From Martelella endophytica (GTDB lineage Bacteria > Pseudomonadota > Alphaproteobacteria > Rhizobiales > Rhizobiaceae): a DNA stretch of 64,000 nt. Below, in pieces: positions 1 to 8,386 of the stretch (the first letter of the stretch is position 1; the number at the start of each line of letters is the position of its first letter). The translations under genes and the position numbers were made by a program. The stretch is from NCBI RefSeq assembly GCF_000960975.1, contig NZ_CP010803.1, positions 781,501 through 845,500 on the forward strand, read 5' to 3'. The notes beneath the pieces were generated by a model. It made no database searches, was not told the origin of the DNA, and was given only the letters and a program-made list of their open reading frames with translations.

Positions 1-6
1 GCCGCG

Positions 7-1101
7 TCAGTGCGCCAGCATGATCGCCGTCGCGTTGCCTTCCGCCTGATCGAAGGCGGAAAGCGGGACGACGTGGATGCCGCCGGCTGCGGCAAGCTTG
101 CCGAGATCCATGCTGACATAGCCGAGGCTGTCATAGGGCTTCAGGAACATCAGGCCGCGATCGAGGTCGGTGAGCGATGTCCATGAGGTGTATTCGGTGA
201 TGTAGTCCGGCTTCTTGACCTCGCCCTGGCCCGACAGCGCGGCGGCAGAGCTCGTCAGAGCGCTCGCCTTGGCGCTGGCGTAGCGCGAGGCGCCGCGCGG
301 GCGATCAAACTTGTTCATCAGGTGCGACAACGCCAGGATCGCCTTGTCCGGCCCGTCGGCCTTTTCGGTGAAGTTGGCATAGTAGGCGGCGCGGACGAAG
401 CGGCCGACGGCCGTATCGGAGGCTGGCAGCCCGGCCGTGGCGATGCCCGAATCCGGCTGAACGAATTCCTGCCCGAGAATGGTCGCCGCCGTTTGGTCGG
501 TGTTGTCGAAGAAGGTGTAGTTGTTGAGATTGGTCAGATGCCAGTCGAAGCGCGGGCTGTTGGTCATCACCCCGATCGGATTGTCGAAGATGTGGCGCTC
601 GCCATCGAAGAACTCGATCACGATCGAGGCGCCGCTGCGGTCATGCACGGTGTAGTGGAACGGCGGGATCGTGCCGCCAAGCGCTTCGAGCGGATCGACG
701 ATGACCGGCTGGTTCTCGAGCGCGGCCTTGACCTCGGCCACGGTTGAAAACTGGCCGAGGATCCAGGCGCCGAGGTCGATGGCGGAGAGAAGCGGCGCGT
801 CTGCGGCAAACGTATCGTCAGGCCCGTGGGTATCGGCAAAGGCGAGCAGGCTGAAATCGAGACCGGCCTCGTTCATCCCTTCGCAGACCTTCAGATCCTT
901 GATGCTGCCATTGGGCACCGCAACGCCGAGAATGTCGTATTTGCTCTGATATTCGAGCGCCGGATGTGCACCGACCTTGGACGCAAGCGGCGTGCCCTTG
1001 GGAATGAAGGCGGCGAGATAGGGAAGCTCCACGGGCAGCTCCATGGTTCGCCCGGCATAGACGGAGCCCTGAAGATCACGGTAGAGAAGGGATGTGCACA
1101 T
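7..1101 (-). CDS. Linear amide C-N hydrolase (choloylglycine hydrolase / penicillin V acylase family)
   Basis: The protein begins Met-Cys-Thr-Ser, so removal of the initiator Met would expose the N-terminal Cys nucleophile of the Ntn-hydrolase fold used by bile salt hydrolases, penicillin V acylases and acylhomoserine lactone acylases. Family features include RTMEL near residue 20, the GMNEAGL segment, and VIEFFDGE followed by VMTNSP in the middle. At 364 residues it is of normal family length. The frame extends 4 codons upstream to a TTG, but that stretch contains the TGAGG ribosome binding site about 7 bases before the ATG, so the ATG at 1101 is chosen. There is no clear signal peptide, so it is probably cytoplasmic. 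It cleaves an amide bond of an unknown substrate; bile salts are only one family option. It heads a minus-strand group, with the YrhK-like gene on the far side of its stop-distal flank at 1170. Confidence 0.85.
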   Translation of the reverse strand: MCTSLLYRDLQGSVYAGRTMELPVELPYLAAFIPKGTPLASKVGAHPALEYQSKYDILGVAVPNGSIKDLKVCEGMNEAGLDFSLLAFADTHGPDDTFAADAPLLSAIDLGAWILGQFSTVAEVKAALENQPVIVDPLEALGGTIPPFHYTVHDRSGASIVIEFFDGERHIFDNPIGVMTNSPRFDWHLTNLNNYTFFDNTDQTAATILGQEFVQPDSGIATAGLPASDTAVGRFVRAAYYANFTEKADGPDKAILALSHLMNKFDRPRGASRYASAKASALTSSAAALSGQGEVKKPDYITEYTSWTSLTDLDRGLMFLKPYDSLGYVSMDLGKLAAAGGIHVVPLSAFDQAEGNATAIMLAH

Positions 1102-1169
1102 GTTCGACCTCAATTGACGGTTTTCGTTACCCCTTTGAAGGGTAGTTCAGACGGCGCATCTGATCTCGA

Positions 1170-2012
1170 TCACGACGCGGCATGACGCGCCTCTCGCATG
1201 CTCAGCGCTGCGCCGATGAAGAAGCAGAGCGCGCCGAACCAGAGATTGGCGTTTGAAACGGTCATGATCCACGCGGCCTCCTTCCCTTCCGGCGTATAGG
1301 CTATTGTTGAAGCGATCATGAAGGCAATGCAACCGAGAAGGTTGATGGCGCCGATCCACCAGGAAACATCGCGGCGCGGCAGCGACAGATGCGCGTGCCC
1401 CACCTCGATATAAGCGAGATAGCCGGAGACCAGGAAGAGCACGGATCCCGCCATGCCCGGCCCCCAGATGACGATATCCTGCATGACCCAATCTGAAGGC
1501 GTGTGGATCGCATCGAAGGTGTTGAAGTTGAAGAAGATCGTGCCGATGAACTGGGTCGCGGCGCTGAGCCAGCCGGCATTCATCGGTTCCCAGCCGAAAA
1601 GGGCCGGACTGTCCCTGCCCTCGGCGCGCGCCGCCTCGGCATTGGCGGCCTGGAACAGTTGCATGTAGGCGGCGGTGGTGAAGGGAATGGAACCGGCAAA
1701 GAAGGTCACGTTGGTCGCCCAGGACGGCAGATGCGCCACCATCGCCGGATAGAGCGCCATGGCGCTGCCCGCCATGAACAGCGCCGAGCCCAACACGAAG
1801 ATCAGCCCGGTCAGCCAGTTGTAGAGCGCCGTCTGCCAGAATGGGGCCGGAACATTCTCCAGGGCCCGGCGGTGTCGGAAAAGGCCCTTGCGGTGATCGC
1901 GCGAACGCCAGACCAGCGCCCGGCCGTCGCGGTGGAAGTAGCGGATGGTAACAAAGGGCCAGGGACCGGCATGCCTGGTTTCGGCACTGTCGTCGGTGGT
2001 GGGTTCCATCAC
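1170..2012 (-). CDS. Membrane protein with YrhK-like domains
   Basis: This 280-residue protein has several hydrophobic segments, for example around residues 68-90 (FVLGSALFMAGSAMALYPA), 98-115, 155-170, 195-210, 222-245 and 255-270. The region around residues 60-90 and the similar SVLFLVSGYLAYIEVGH and GALCFFIGAALSM segments resemble the YrhK domain, a short two-helix membrane unit of unknown function. The N-terminal 60 residues are basic and soluble. It is probably an inner-membrane protein with no assigned activity. It lies 68 bases upstream of the amide hydrolase on the same strand, so the two could be cotranscribed. The family assignment is from memory of the motif and is moderately sure. 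Confidence 0.65.
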   Translation of the reverse strand: MMEPTTDDSAETRHAGPWPFVTIRYFHRDGRALVWRSRDHRKGLFRHRRALENVPAPFWQTALYNWLTGLIFVLGSALFMAGSAMALYPAMVAHLPSWATNVTFFAGSIPFTTAAYMQLFQAANAEAARAEGRDSPALFGWEPMNAGWLSAATQFIGTIFFNFNTFDAIHTPSDWVMQDIVIWGPGMAGSVLFLVSGYLAYIEVGHAHLSLPRRDVSWWIGAINLLGCIAFMIASTIAYTPEGKEAAWIMTVSNANLWFGALCFFIGAALSMREARHAAS

Positions 2013-2145
2013 GTCAATTCACTATCCAGCTGAAACCTGCGGGTGCAGTAAGTCCAAACGAGCAATTGAGCTGTAGAGGATCGCAGCCATCGCGTCCACC
2101 ATTGTCCTTGGGGTAGATGCAACTGTAAAATCCTCCGGATTAGCT

Positions 2146-3834
2146 CTATCCGAGCAGCACGATCACGATACCGAACAGCGTCAGAACGGTGCTCGACGTG
2201 GCATATCCGACCGAATAGCCGATAGCTGGCACCTGGCTTTCTGCGCGATCGGTAATCATGCTGAGTGCGGCAGGCGCGGTGCGGGCGCCGGCGCAGCAAC
2301 CGAGCACGATCGCATCATCGAAGCGGAACAGGTACTTGCCGATGTAGAGCGCCAGCACCATCGGCACGGCGGCGGCAACGACGCTCCATGCCAGAAACAC
2401 CACGCCCAGCTCCTTCAGCGCTGCGATCAGCCCCGGCCCGGCGGTCAGGCCGACGACGGCGATGAACATGTTGAGGCCGATCGAACTCATGAACCATGTT
2501 GTCGCGCGCGGCACGCGACCGAAGGCCGGGCGTATCGATCTCAGCCATCCAAGCAGGAGGCCGACCAGCAATACGCCGCCGGCGGTCGAAAGCGTCAGCG
2601 GCACGTCGCCGACCTTCAGGGTCAGCGAGCCGATCAGCGCGCCGATCACGATGGCAGCGCCGATGAAGGCGATATCGGCGCGTTCTGTCTCGCGGTCGAG
2701 ATAGCCGAACTTGCGGGCCACGGCATTGATATCGGCGATGCGGCCGACGACATGAACCACGTCCCCGCGATAAAGTCGCGTGTCGGAGAGGATCGGGATG
2801 GAAACCGACATCGCGCCGCGATGGATGGCGGTGACGAAAATTCCGCGTGTTTCGGGCAGGTCGGCGAGTTCGCCGAGCGTCTTCTTGTGAACGTGGGAAG
2901 CTGTGATCAGGACGTCGACACCTTCCACGGGCACCGTCAGAAGGTCCGCATCATCGACCTCGTGCAAGGTAGCGCCGACGATGTCGAGCAGCACGCCGCG
3001 CGCGCCGCCGATGGCCACCACGTCCCCGGGTTCCAGCACCATGTCCGCCGTGGCCTCGACAATCGTGCCGCCGCGACGAAACCGACCGATAAAGAGCCGG
3101 TGACCTTCGAAGACATGCTCGGCCTGAACCACGGTCAGCCCGGCGAGCGCCGAACTCTCGTCAACGCGGTAAGCCCTTGCCACATAATGGTGCCAGGCCG
3201 TAGCGGACCCGCCTTGCCCGTCACCGCCGCCGACCCGTTTGACATAGGCCCGGCAGGCAGCGGGCAGGTCGATTTTCAGCAGTTTCGGGCCTAAGATGCC
3301 GAGAAACACCACCGAGCCGAACGTGCCGATCACGTAGGATATCGAAAAGGCCGCCGGCATGATGTTGAGGCTTGTCGCCTTTTCCGCCGCGCTCATGGCG
3401 GTCTGGCCGATTGCGGTTTGCGAGAGCCCGAGCGCCGACGAAGTTGTCGTCGAGCCAGCATAAAGTCCGGCGGCGATGCCGATATCGTATCCGGCAAGCT
3501 TTGCTGCCGCATAGACGGAGCCCAGACCGAGGCCACAGACCAGCAGGGCAAACGATGCCTGCTGCAGGCCGCCGGAAAACAGCCCGCGCACGAATTGCGG
3601 ACCGGCGCTGTAACCGACGGCGAAAAGATAGAACATGAAGAAGATGGCTTTGACATCCGGCGAAACGGTGATGCCGATCTGGCCGATCACGAGGGCAGCG
3701 AGCAGCGTCGCGGTGACCTCCCCCAGCGAAATACCCGCAATCGCGACCTTGCCCACCGTGTAACCGAACAGCAGGGCCAGAAACAGCGGGATTTCGATAT
3801 TGTCGCGCAGAACACTCACAAACCAGTCAAGCAT
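2146..3834 (-). CDS. AspT/YidE-type antiporter with two RCK-C domains
   Basis: This is a membrane transporter of the aspartate:alanine exchanger (AAE) family. The chosen ATG gives MLDWFVSVLRDNIEIP and about 562 residues, the usual length for the family. The longer frame back to 4077 adds 81 mostly polar residues that do not look like a membrane protein start. Two groups of hydrophobic helices flank a soluble centre (about residues 200-390). That centre contains two TrkA-C/RCK-C-like repeats, with signatures such as FEGHRLFIGRFRRGG and GDVVAIGG, then GDVVHVVG. The last part carries CCAGARTAPAALS, the conserved segment shared by both halves of AspT and YidE proteins. The substrate cannot be read from sequence; dicarboxylate or amino acid exchange is the family precedent. 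Confidence 0.8.
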   Translation of the reverse strand: MLDWFVSVLRDNIEIPLFLALLFGYTVGKVAIAGISLGEVTATLLAALVIGQIGITVSPDVKAIFFMFYLFAVGYSAGPQFVRGLFSGGLQQASFALLVCGLGLGSVYAAAKLAGYDIGIAAGLYAGSTTTSSALGLSQTAIGQTAMSAAEKATSLNIMPAAFSISYVIGTFGSVVFLGILGPKLLKIDLPAACRAYVKRVGGGDGQGGSATAWHHYVARAYRVDESSALAGLTVVQAEHVFEGHRLFIGRFRRGGTIVEATADMVLEPGDVVAIGGARGVLLDIVGATLHEVDDADLLTVPVEGVDVLITASHVHKKTLGELADLPETRGIFVTAIHRGAMSVSIPILSDTRLYRGDVVHVVGRIADINAVARKFGYLDRETERADIAFIGAAIVIGALIGSLTLKVGDVPLTLSTAGGVLLVGLLLGWLRSIRPAFGRVPRATTWFMSSIGLNMFIAVVGLTAGPGLIAALKELGVVFLAWSVVAAAVPMVLALYIGKYLFRFDDAIVLGCCAGARTAPAALSMITDRAESQVPAIGYSVGYATSSTVLTLFGIVIVLLG

Positions 3835-4259
3835 GTCGAACTGCAAACCTTCATTCCCCAAGTGACAGTGTCCCCAGTTCTGCCCTGTTTCGCGCGCGCA
3901 ATAAAGGGTCGCGCCCACTTTTGCTGCTTGAGCGGGAAAATACCCGCCCACCAGGATCGCGACCTCTAGTCGGGGTGCCAGTGCGCTGCGACGTCGCCGC
4001 TCCAAGAGGAATTCGCGCGAGGCGATCAGGAAACCAGCGTGCCTTTTTGGACCGCGAAACCGTCTCAAACTTAGCATTCGTCACGATAGGAGGCTTTTCC
4101 TGTGCCTTGACTTGATAAATTCTACTTTCGCCTTCCGCTCCGCAGGCGCACTTTCCGGCGGTGAAATTCAACATTTGCTGCATCGCGGCTCCTACCCATA
4201 TCTGCTCAGCCATTCATGTGTAGGTCCCGTCCGTTGCAGCCAGAAACCTCCAGGACAAG
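3835..4259. other. Intergenic region between divergent antiporter and monooxygenase genes
   Basis: These 425 bases separate divergently transcribed genes and should hold both promoters. A TTGACT at 4107-4112 is a possible minus-35 element for the rightward gene, but no convincing minus-10 was found at the proper spacing. A short GCGGG/CCCGC inverted repeat with a 6-base loop lies at 3932-3947. The open frames here have no recognisable protein similarity. Confidence 0.4.
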
Positions 4260-5519
4260 ATGACGATGGCGATCGAACAAACCGATACTCTTATAGTTGG
4301 CGGAGGACAGTCGGGTATCGCCATGAGCGAACATCTGACGGCGGCGGGCGTCGATCATATCGTGGTCGAGCGCAGCCGTATTGCCGAGCGCTGGCGTTCC
4401 GAGCGGTGGGATTCGCTGGTGGCCAATGGTCCGGCCTGGCATGACCGCTTTCCCGGCCTTAAATTCGAGGACGTCTCGCCCGAGACCTTTCCGCCGAAAG
4501 AGCGCATGGCGCGCTATTTCGAGGACTACGCCAGGATGATCAAGGCGCCTATCCGCTGCGGCGTCGAGGTGAAGAGCGTTCGCCGGCTGGAGGGTCGCCC
4601 CGGCTTTCGCGTCGAAACCTCCGAAGGCGTGATCGAGGCGCAGCGGGTCGTTGCCGCCACCGGCCCGTTCCAGAAGCCTTCCTTCCCCGCCATCGTGCCT
4701 GAAGAGGCCGGCATCACCCAGATCCATTCCAGCACCTACCGCAACCCCGATCAGCTCCCCGAAGGGGCCGTGCTTGTGGTTGGCGGCGGCGCCTCCGGCT
4801 CGCAGATTGCGGAGGAACTGAACCGTGCAGGACGCAAGGTCTTCCTGTGTGTGGGCGAGCACTACCGTCCGCCGCGTTCCTATCGCGACCGCGACTATGT
4901 CTGGTGGCTGGGCGTTCTCGGCAAATGGGACGAGATCAAGATCGACTCCAGGAAGAAGCACGTGGCTTTCGCGGTCAGCGGCTACGATGGCGGCAAGACC
5001 ATCGACTTCCGCCGTCTCGGCAATGCGGGCGTCACCATTCTCGGCAAGGCTGAACGCTACACCGACGGCGTCATGACCTTCAGCGATGATCTCGCCGCCA
5101 ATATCGCCGAGGGCGACCGCGCCTATCTGGAAGTGCTGCAGGAGGCTGACGACTACGTCGCGGCCAATGGCATCGATCTCCCCGAAGAACCCGAAGCCTG
5201 GAAGATCGAACAGGATCCGGAATGCATCGCGAAACCGATCGAAAGCCTCGACCTTGCCAGGGAAGGAATCACGTCGATCGTCTGGGCAACGGGTTTCCGC
5301 TTCGATTTCAGCTGGCTGCAGGTTCCCGGCGCCTTCACGCCCGAGGGCATGCCGTTCCACAAACGCGGCATCTCGGCCCAGCCGGGGATCTACTTCCTCG
5401 GCCTGCCGGAACTGACCAACCGCGCATCTTCCTTTATCTATGGCTGCTGGTACGATGCCAAATATCTCGCCACCCATATCGGCGTGCAGCAGGCCTATGT
5501 GGCCTATGAAAAGGCCTGA
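4260..5519 (+). CDS. Flavin-containing monooxygenase (FAD/NADPH, FMO/YUCCA-like)
   Basis: The 419-residue protein has an N-terminal FAD-binding Rossmann motif (LIVGGGQSGIAMSEHL, about residues 11-26). A second, NADPH-type motif, VLVVGGGASGSQIAEEL, lies near residue 170, preceded by the IHSSTY segment that corresponds to the FMO fingerprint. The C-terminal VWATGFRFDFSW is the conserved ATG motif. Proteins of this kind hydroxylate soft nucleophiles or perform Baeyer-Villiger-type oxidations; the substrate here is unknown. The ATG at 4260 follows CAGGA at 4251-4255; an in-frame ATG two codons later is also possible. It is the first gene of a rightward set with the dehydroquinase-like gene and the hydroxyacid dehydrogenase, which suggests oxidation of an aromatic or cyclic compound followed by processing of a keto or hydroxy acid. 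Confidence 0.85.
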   Translation: MTMAIEQTDTLIVGGGQSGIAMSEHLTAAGVDHIVVERSRIAERWRSERWDSLVANGPAWHDRFPGLKFEDVSPETFPPKERMARYFEDYARMIKAPIRCGVEVKSVRRLEGRPGFRVETSEGVIEAQRVVAATGPFQKPSFPAIVPEEAGITQIHSSTYRNPDQLPEGAVLVVGGGASGSQIAEELNRAGRKVFLCVGEHYRPPRSYRDRDYVWWLGVLGKWDEIKIDSRKKHVAFAVSGYDGGKTIDFRRLGNAGVTILGKAERYTDGVMTFSDDLAANIAEGDRAYLEVLQEADDYVAANGIDLPEEPEAWKIEQDPECIAKPIESLDLAREGITSIVWATGFRFDFSWLQVPGAFTPEGMPFHKRGISAQPGIYFLGLPELTNRASSFIYGCWYDAKYLATHIGVQQAYVAYEKA

Positions 5520-5623
5520 CATCCAACGTAACTGACACGCCCGCTGCCGGTCATTCGCGATGTCTATCGCAGATGACCCGTGGCGGGTTTCCCGTTTTCC
5601 GGACAGACAGAAGGACCGCTCCC

Positions 5624-6070
5624 TTGAAATCAGTGATGTTTCTCAACGGCCCGAATGCCAATCTCTACGGGCTGGACCCTTCGGGGACCTATGGCACGGA
5701 CAGTTTCCCGCAGATCGAAGCGGCCTGCCTCGCGCGTGCGACCGAGCTCGGGATGGCCCTCGATTTCCGCCAGTCGAACCATGAAGGCGTGCTGGTCGAC
5801 TGGATCCAGGAGGCAAGGCAGTCCTGCAGCGGGTTGCTGATTAACGCAGCCGGTCTCACCTATACCTCGGTGTCGATCCTCGATGCGCTTCTGGCGTTTC
5901 CGGGACCGATCATCGAATGCCATATGAGCAATATCTGGAAGCGCGAACCCTTCCGCCATCACTCCTATGTTTCGCGTGCGGCAACCGGCGTTGTTGCAGG
6001 ACTTGGCCTCAGCGGTTATCTGCTTGGCCTTTCGGCGATGGCCGAGCTGATCGGGGACACTGAGGCATGA
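5624..6070 (+). CDS. Type II 3-dehydroquinate dehydratase paralogue (AroQ fold) with changed active site
   Basis: The protein clearly belongs to the type II dehydroquinase family: FLNGPNANLYG at the N-terminus, FRQSNHEG in the middle, SNIWKRE and FRHHSYVS near the end. Length (148 residues) is normal. The flexible loop that normally reads LGTREPEIYG reads YGLDPSGTYG here, so the essential loop Arg is an Asp while the Tyr is kept. The segment normally INPGAYTHTS is INAAGLTYTS, losing the Pro-Gly and the His. The catalytic His of the VEVHISNI segment is retained. These changes suggest it no longer makes dehydroshikimate. The likely start is TTG at 5624, which has AGAAGGA 8 bases upstream; ATG at 5636 is the alternative. 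Its stop overlaps the ATG of the next gene (ATGA), so translation is probably coupled. Confidence 0.8.
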   Translation: MKSVMFLNGPNANLYGLDPSGTYGTDSFPQIEAACLARATELGMALDFRQSNHEGVLVDWIQEARQSCSGLLINAAGLTYTSVSILDALLAFPGPIIECHMSNIWKREPFRHHSYVSRAATGVVAGLGLSGYLLGLSAMAELIGDTEA

Positions 6071-7002
6071 CCGATACGCTGGTCTTTTACAGCAAGCCGG
6101 ATCCATTCGAGCTCTGGCGCGACGCGCTTTCGCCGCTTCTCGGCGACAGCGTGCGGATCGAACGTGCGGATGAGGTGACAGATCCGGACACGGTGCGTTA
6201 TGCGCTGGTCTGGATGCCGCCCGAGGGCTTCTTCGCACGCTTCCCCAATCTTGAACTCGTCATCAATCTCGGCGCGGGCGTCGACCGGCTGGTGGCGCGA
6301 AACGATCTGCCGGATGTGCCGGTCACCCGCCTTTCCGATCCTGAAATGGCGCGGATGATGGCTGGTTTCGTGCTTTTCTCGGTGCTGCGCCATAGCCGCG
6401 ACATCCCGCATTTCGAGGCGGCACAGGTCAGGCGCGAATGGGCCTACCGCCATCCGCGGGCCGCCACCGAAATCTCGGTGGCCGTGCTTGGTCTCGGTGA
6501 ACTCGGCGCGCTCGCTGCCACCGAAATCGCACGTCAGGGCTACCAGACCCATGGCTGGGCAACCGGGCCGAAGGATCTGCCCGGCGTGACGGTGCATCAC
6601 GGTGACGAGGCGCTGGCGCCACTGCTTTCCATGGCCGATATTGTGGTCTGCATGCTGCCGCTGACGCCCGGCACGCGTGGCCGGCTCGATGCCGCTACCT
6701 TTGCGGCGATGAAGCCGGGGGCCGCCTTCGTCAACGTCTCTCGTGGCGAGGTTGTCGATGAAGCGGCGATGATTGCGGCGCTCGGTTCGGGCCATCTTTC
6801 CGGTGCGACGCTGGACGTCTTTGCCTCCGAGCCGCTTTCGCCCGAAAGCCCGCTCTGGACGCTGCCTGGCGTGCTGATCACGCCGCACCTTGCCTCTGTT
6901 GCGCTGCCGGCAAGTGCCGCACCGCAGATCGCGGCCAACATATTGGCAATCCGCAAGGGCCTGCCGCTTGCCAACAGCGTCTCGCGCGTGCGCGGATACT
7001 AG
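6067..7002 (+). CDS. D-2-hydroxyacid dehydrogenase, GhrA-like (glyoxylate/hydroxypyruvate reductase family)
   Basis: The 311-residue protein has the NAD(P)-binding motif VAVLGLGELGALAATEIARQG near residue 140 followed by a basic-poor strand end. It also has the signature segment MKPGAAFVNVSRGEVVDE with its catalytic Arg context near residue 220, and the ITPHLAS motif that supplies the catalytic His near residue 280. This is the GhrA subgroup of D-isomer-specific 2-hydroxyacid dehydrogenases, which reduce 2-keto acids such as glyoxylate, hydroxypyruvate or phenylpyruvate. The ATG overlaps the stop of the dehydroquinase-like gene, so the two are almost certainly cotranscribed. That pairing suggests the partner makes or uses a keto acid. 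Confidence 0.85.
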   Translation: MTDTLVFYSKPDPFELWRDALSPLLGDSVRIERADEVTDPDTVRYALVWMPPEGFFARFPNLELVINLGAGVDRLVARNDLPDVPVTRLSDPEMARMMAGFVLFSVLRHSRDIPHFEAAQVRREWAYRHPRAATEISVAVLGLGELGALAATEIARQGYQTHGWATGPKDLPGVTVHHGDEALAPLLSMADIVVCMLPLTPGTRGRLDAATFAAMKPGAAFVNVSRGEVVDEAAMIAALGSGHLSGATLDVFASEPLSPESPLWTLPGVLITPHLASVALPASAAPQIAANILAIRKGLPLANSVSRVRGY

Positions 7003-7280
7003 GCATTCGTCATTTTTATTTCGGCACTGCGAGACAGAGATTTTATAAAAAGATCAATCAATCCAATTCCTTGATTGACTGAATTGGTAAAATCTTCGCA
7101 GCGCGTCGAGAAATGCGATTTCTGTTTCCTGCGCAAGGTCGGCAAATTGAGAATTGCTAATTGCCAAGCGGATTTCATAGCGGATCACTCCCGTCCCTAT
7201 GATGCAAAACAGCCGCATTAACGACAGGCCGCGCTGCGAAAAAATGCACGGCTCTTCTCAGACCAACAGGATATTCAGAC
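7003..7280 (+). promoter_or_regulatory. AT-rich control region with nested inverted repeats upstream of the ABC transporter operon
   Basis: This 278-base gap is markedly AT-rich compared with its surroundings. It has TCAATCAA (7054-7061) facing TTGATTGA (7071-7078) with a 9-base spacer. Offset from that, CCAATT (7064-7069) faces AATTGG (7082-7087). A third partial repeat, GGCAA (7141-7145) facing TTGCC near 7161-7165, encloses AATTG repeats. These look like operator sites for a dimeric regulator, perhaps the LysR protein encoded at 14008, but no promoter elements could be fixed with confidence. Confidence 0.45.
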
Positions 7281-8306
7281 ATGAAACGACTGCTTCTTAC
7301 CGCTACCGCCCTCACCCTGATGGCCCAGGTAGCCTCCGCCGAAACGCTGGTTGTATCCAGCTGGGGCGGCAGCTTTCGCGACCTGATCCAGGACACGATC
7401 GCCAAGAAATTCACCGAGGAAACCGGCGTTGACGTCGAGTTCATCACCGGCGGCACGATCGACCGCCTGAACCAGGCCAAGCTCAACAAGGACACGCCGG
7501 AAAGCGACGTCACCTTCACCACCTCGCATATCGGCTGGCTCTATCGCAATGACGGGCTGTTCGAGGACCTCGACATGTCGAAGATCCCGAATGCCGAGCA
7601 CCTCGTCGAGCAGGCCAAGATCAGCCCTTCGCATATCGGCGCCTGGGCCTATGTCTACACCATCGGCTACCTGCCGGACATGGTCCCCGACGACATCGAC
7701 TTCGACAGCTGGGAAGACCTGTGGTCGCCCGAGCTGAATGACATGATCGCCGCACCGGATTTCGATCCGTCCCATATCATTGCCGTTGCTTCCAAGCTGG
7801 AAGGCGTGGACATCGAGCACTGGGAAGAAGCCCAGCCCAAGCTCCTGGAGCTGAAGCCCAACTTCAAGGCCTTCTACACCAATGACGCCAACTCCCAGCA
7901 GCTGCTTTCGACCGGCGAGACCCCGGTTCAGATCCTGCTGTCGATGAACGCCTATCACATGATGGACCAGGGTCTGGACGTAAAGCTGGCGATCCCGAAG
8001 GAAGGCGCCGTTCTCGGTGTCGATACGATGGGCATCACCACCGGCACCGACAAGGAGGACCTCGCCTACAAGTTCATCAATGCGGCGCTCGACCCTGACG
8101 TTCAGGCCGAGATTGCGCGCATCAAGAAGGGCAGCCCGGTCGTGGACAATGCCAATCTCGACGAAGATCTGATCGGCCTTCCCGGCATCTTCACCACGCC
8201 CGAGGAATGGGCTACCCAGACCTTGGTCATCCCCAATGAACTGCGTGCCGAAAAGACCGCTGAATGGCGCCAGTGGTTTTCGGAAAACATGATCGCCGGT
8301 CAGTAA
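7281..8306 (+). CDS. ABC transporter periplasmic binding protein, PotD-like (family 1)
   Basis: This 341-residue secreted protein starts with a Sec signal peptide (MKRLLLTATALTLMAQVASA, cleavage after residue 20). The mature start ETLVVSSWGGSFRD is typical of the spermidine/putrescine and related extracellular binding proteins. ITGGTIDRLNQAK and VTFTTSHIGWLYRNDGLFEDLD follow the family pattern of ligand-lobe segments. It delivers the substrate to the two permeases that follow. Related proteins bind polyamines, but also 2-aminoethylphosphonate, Fe(III) complexes or amino compounds, so the ligand is open. It is first in a long rightward operon, and a stem-loop after its stop probably keeps its expression above that of the permeases. 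Confidence 0.85.
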   Translation: MKRLLLTATALTLMAQVASAETLVVSSWGGSFRDLIQDTIAKKFTEETGVDVEFITGGTIDRLNQAKLNKDTPESDVTFTTSHIGWLYRNDGLFEDLDMSKIPNAEHLVEQAKISPSHIGAWAYVYTIGYLPDMVPDDIDFDSWEDLWSPELNDMIAAPDFDPSHIIAVASKLEGVDIEHWEEAQPKLLELKPNFKAFYTNDANSQQLLSTGETPVQILLSMNAYHMMDQGLDVKLAIPKEGAVLGVDTMGITTGTDKEDLAYKFINAALDPDVQAEIARIKKGSPVVDNANLDEDLIGLPGIFTTPEEWATQTLVIPNELRAEKTAEWRQWFSENMIAGQ

Positions 8307-8323
8307 TCGACCTTGCTTTCAAG

Positions 8324-8349
8324 GCCCCGGCGATCGTTGTCGCCGGGGC
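8324..8349 (+). terminator. Intercistronic stem-loop between binding protein and permease genes
   Basis: A perfect 10-base stem (8324-8333 with 8340-8349, arms starting GCCCCGGCGA) closes a 6-base loop. No T-run follows. Such hairpins in the gap after a periplasmic binding protein gene commonly stabilise the upstream mRNA or partly stop readthrough, giving more binding protein than permease. Confidence 0.6.
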
Positions 8350-8386
8350 GCCCATCTTTCCAGTCGCCCAGAACTGACGCTGAAAA

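Noticed and set aside
3835..4077. 81-residue N-terminal extension of the AspT-like antiporter
   Set aside because: The extension is polar and basic, does not resemble the family, and the internal ATG gives the usual family start and length.
4206..5522. 438-codon minus-strand frame
   Set aside because: It is antisense to the flavin monooxygenase with intact FAD and NADPH motifs.
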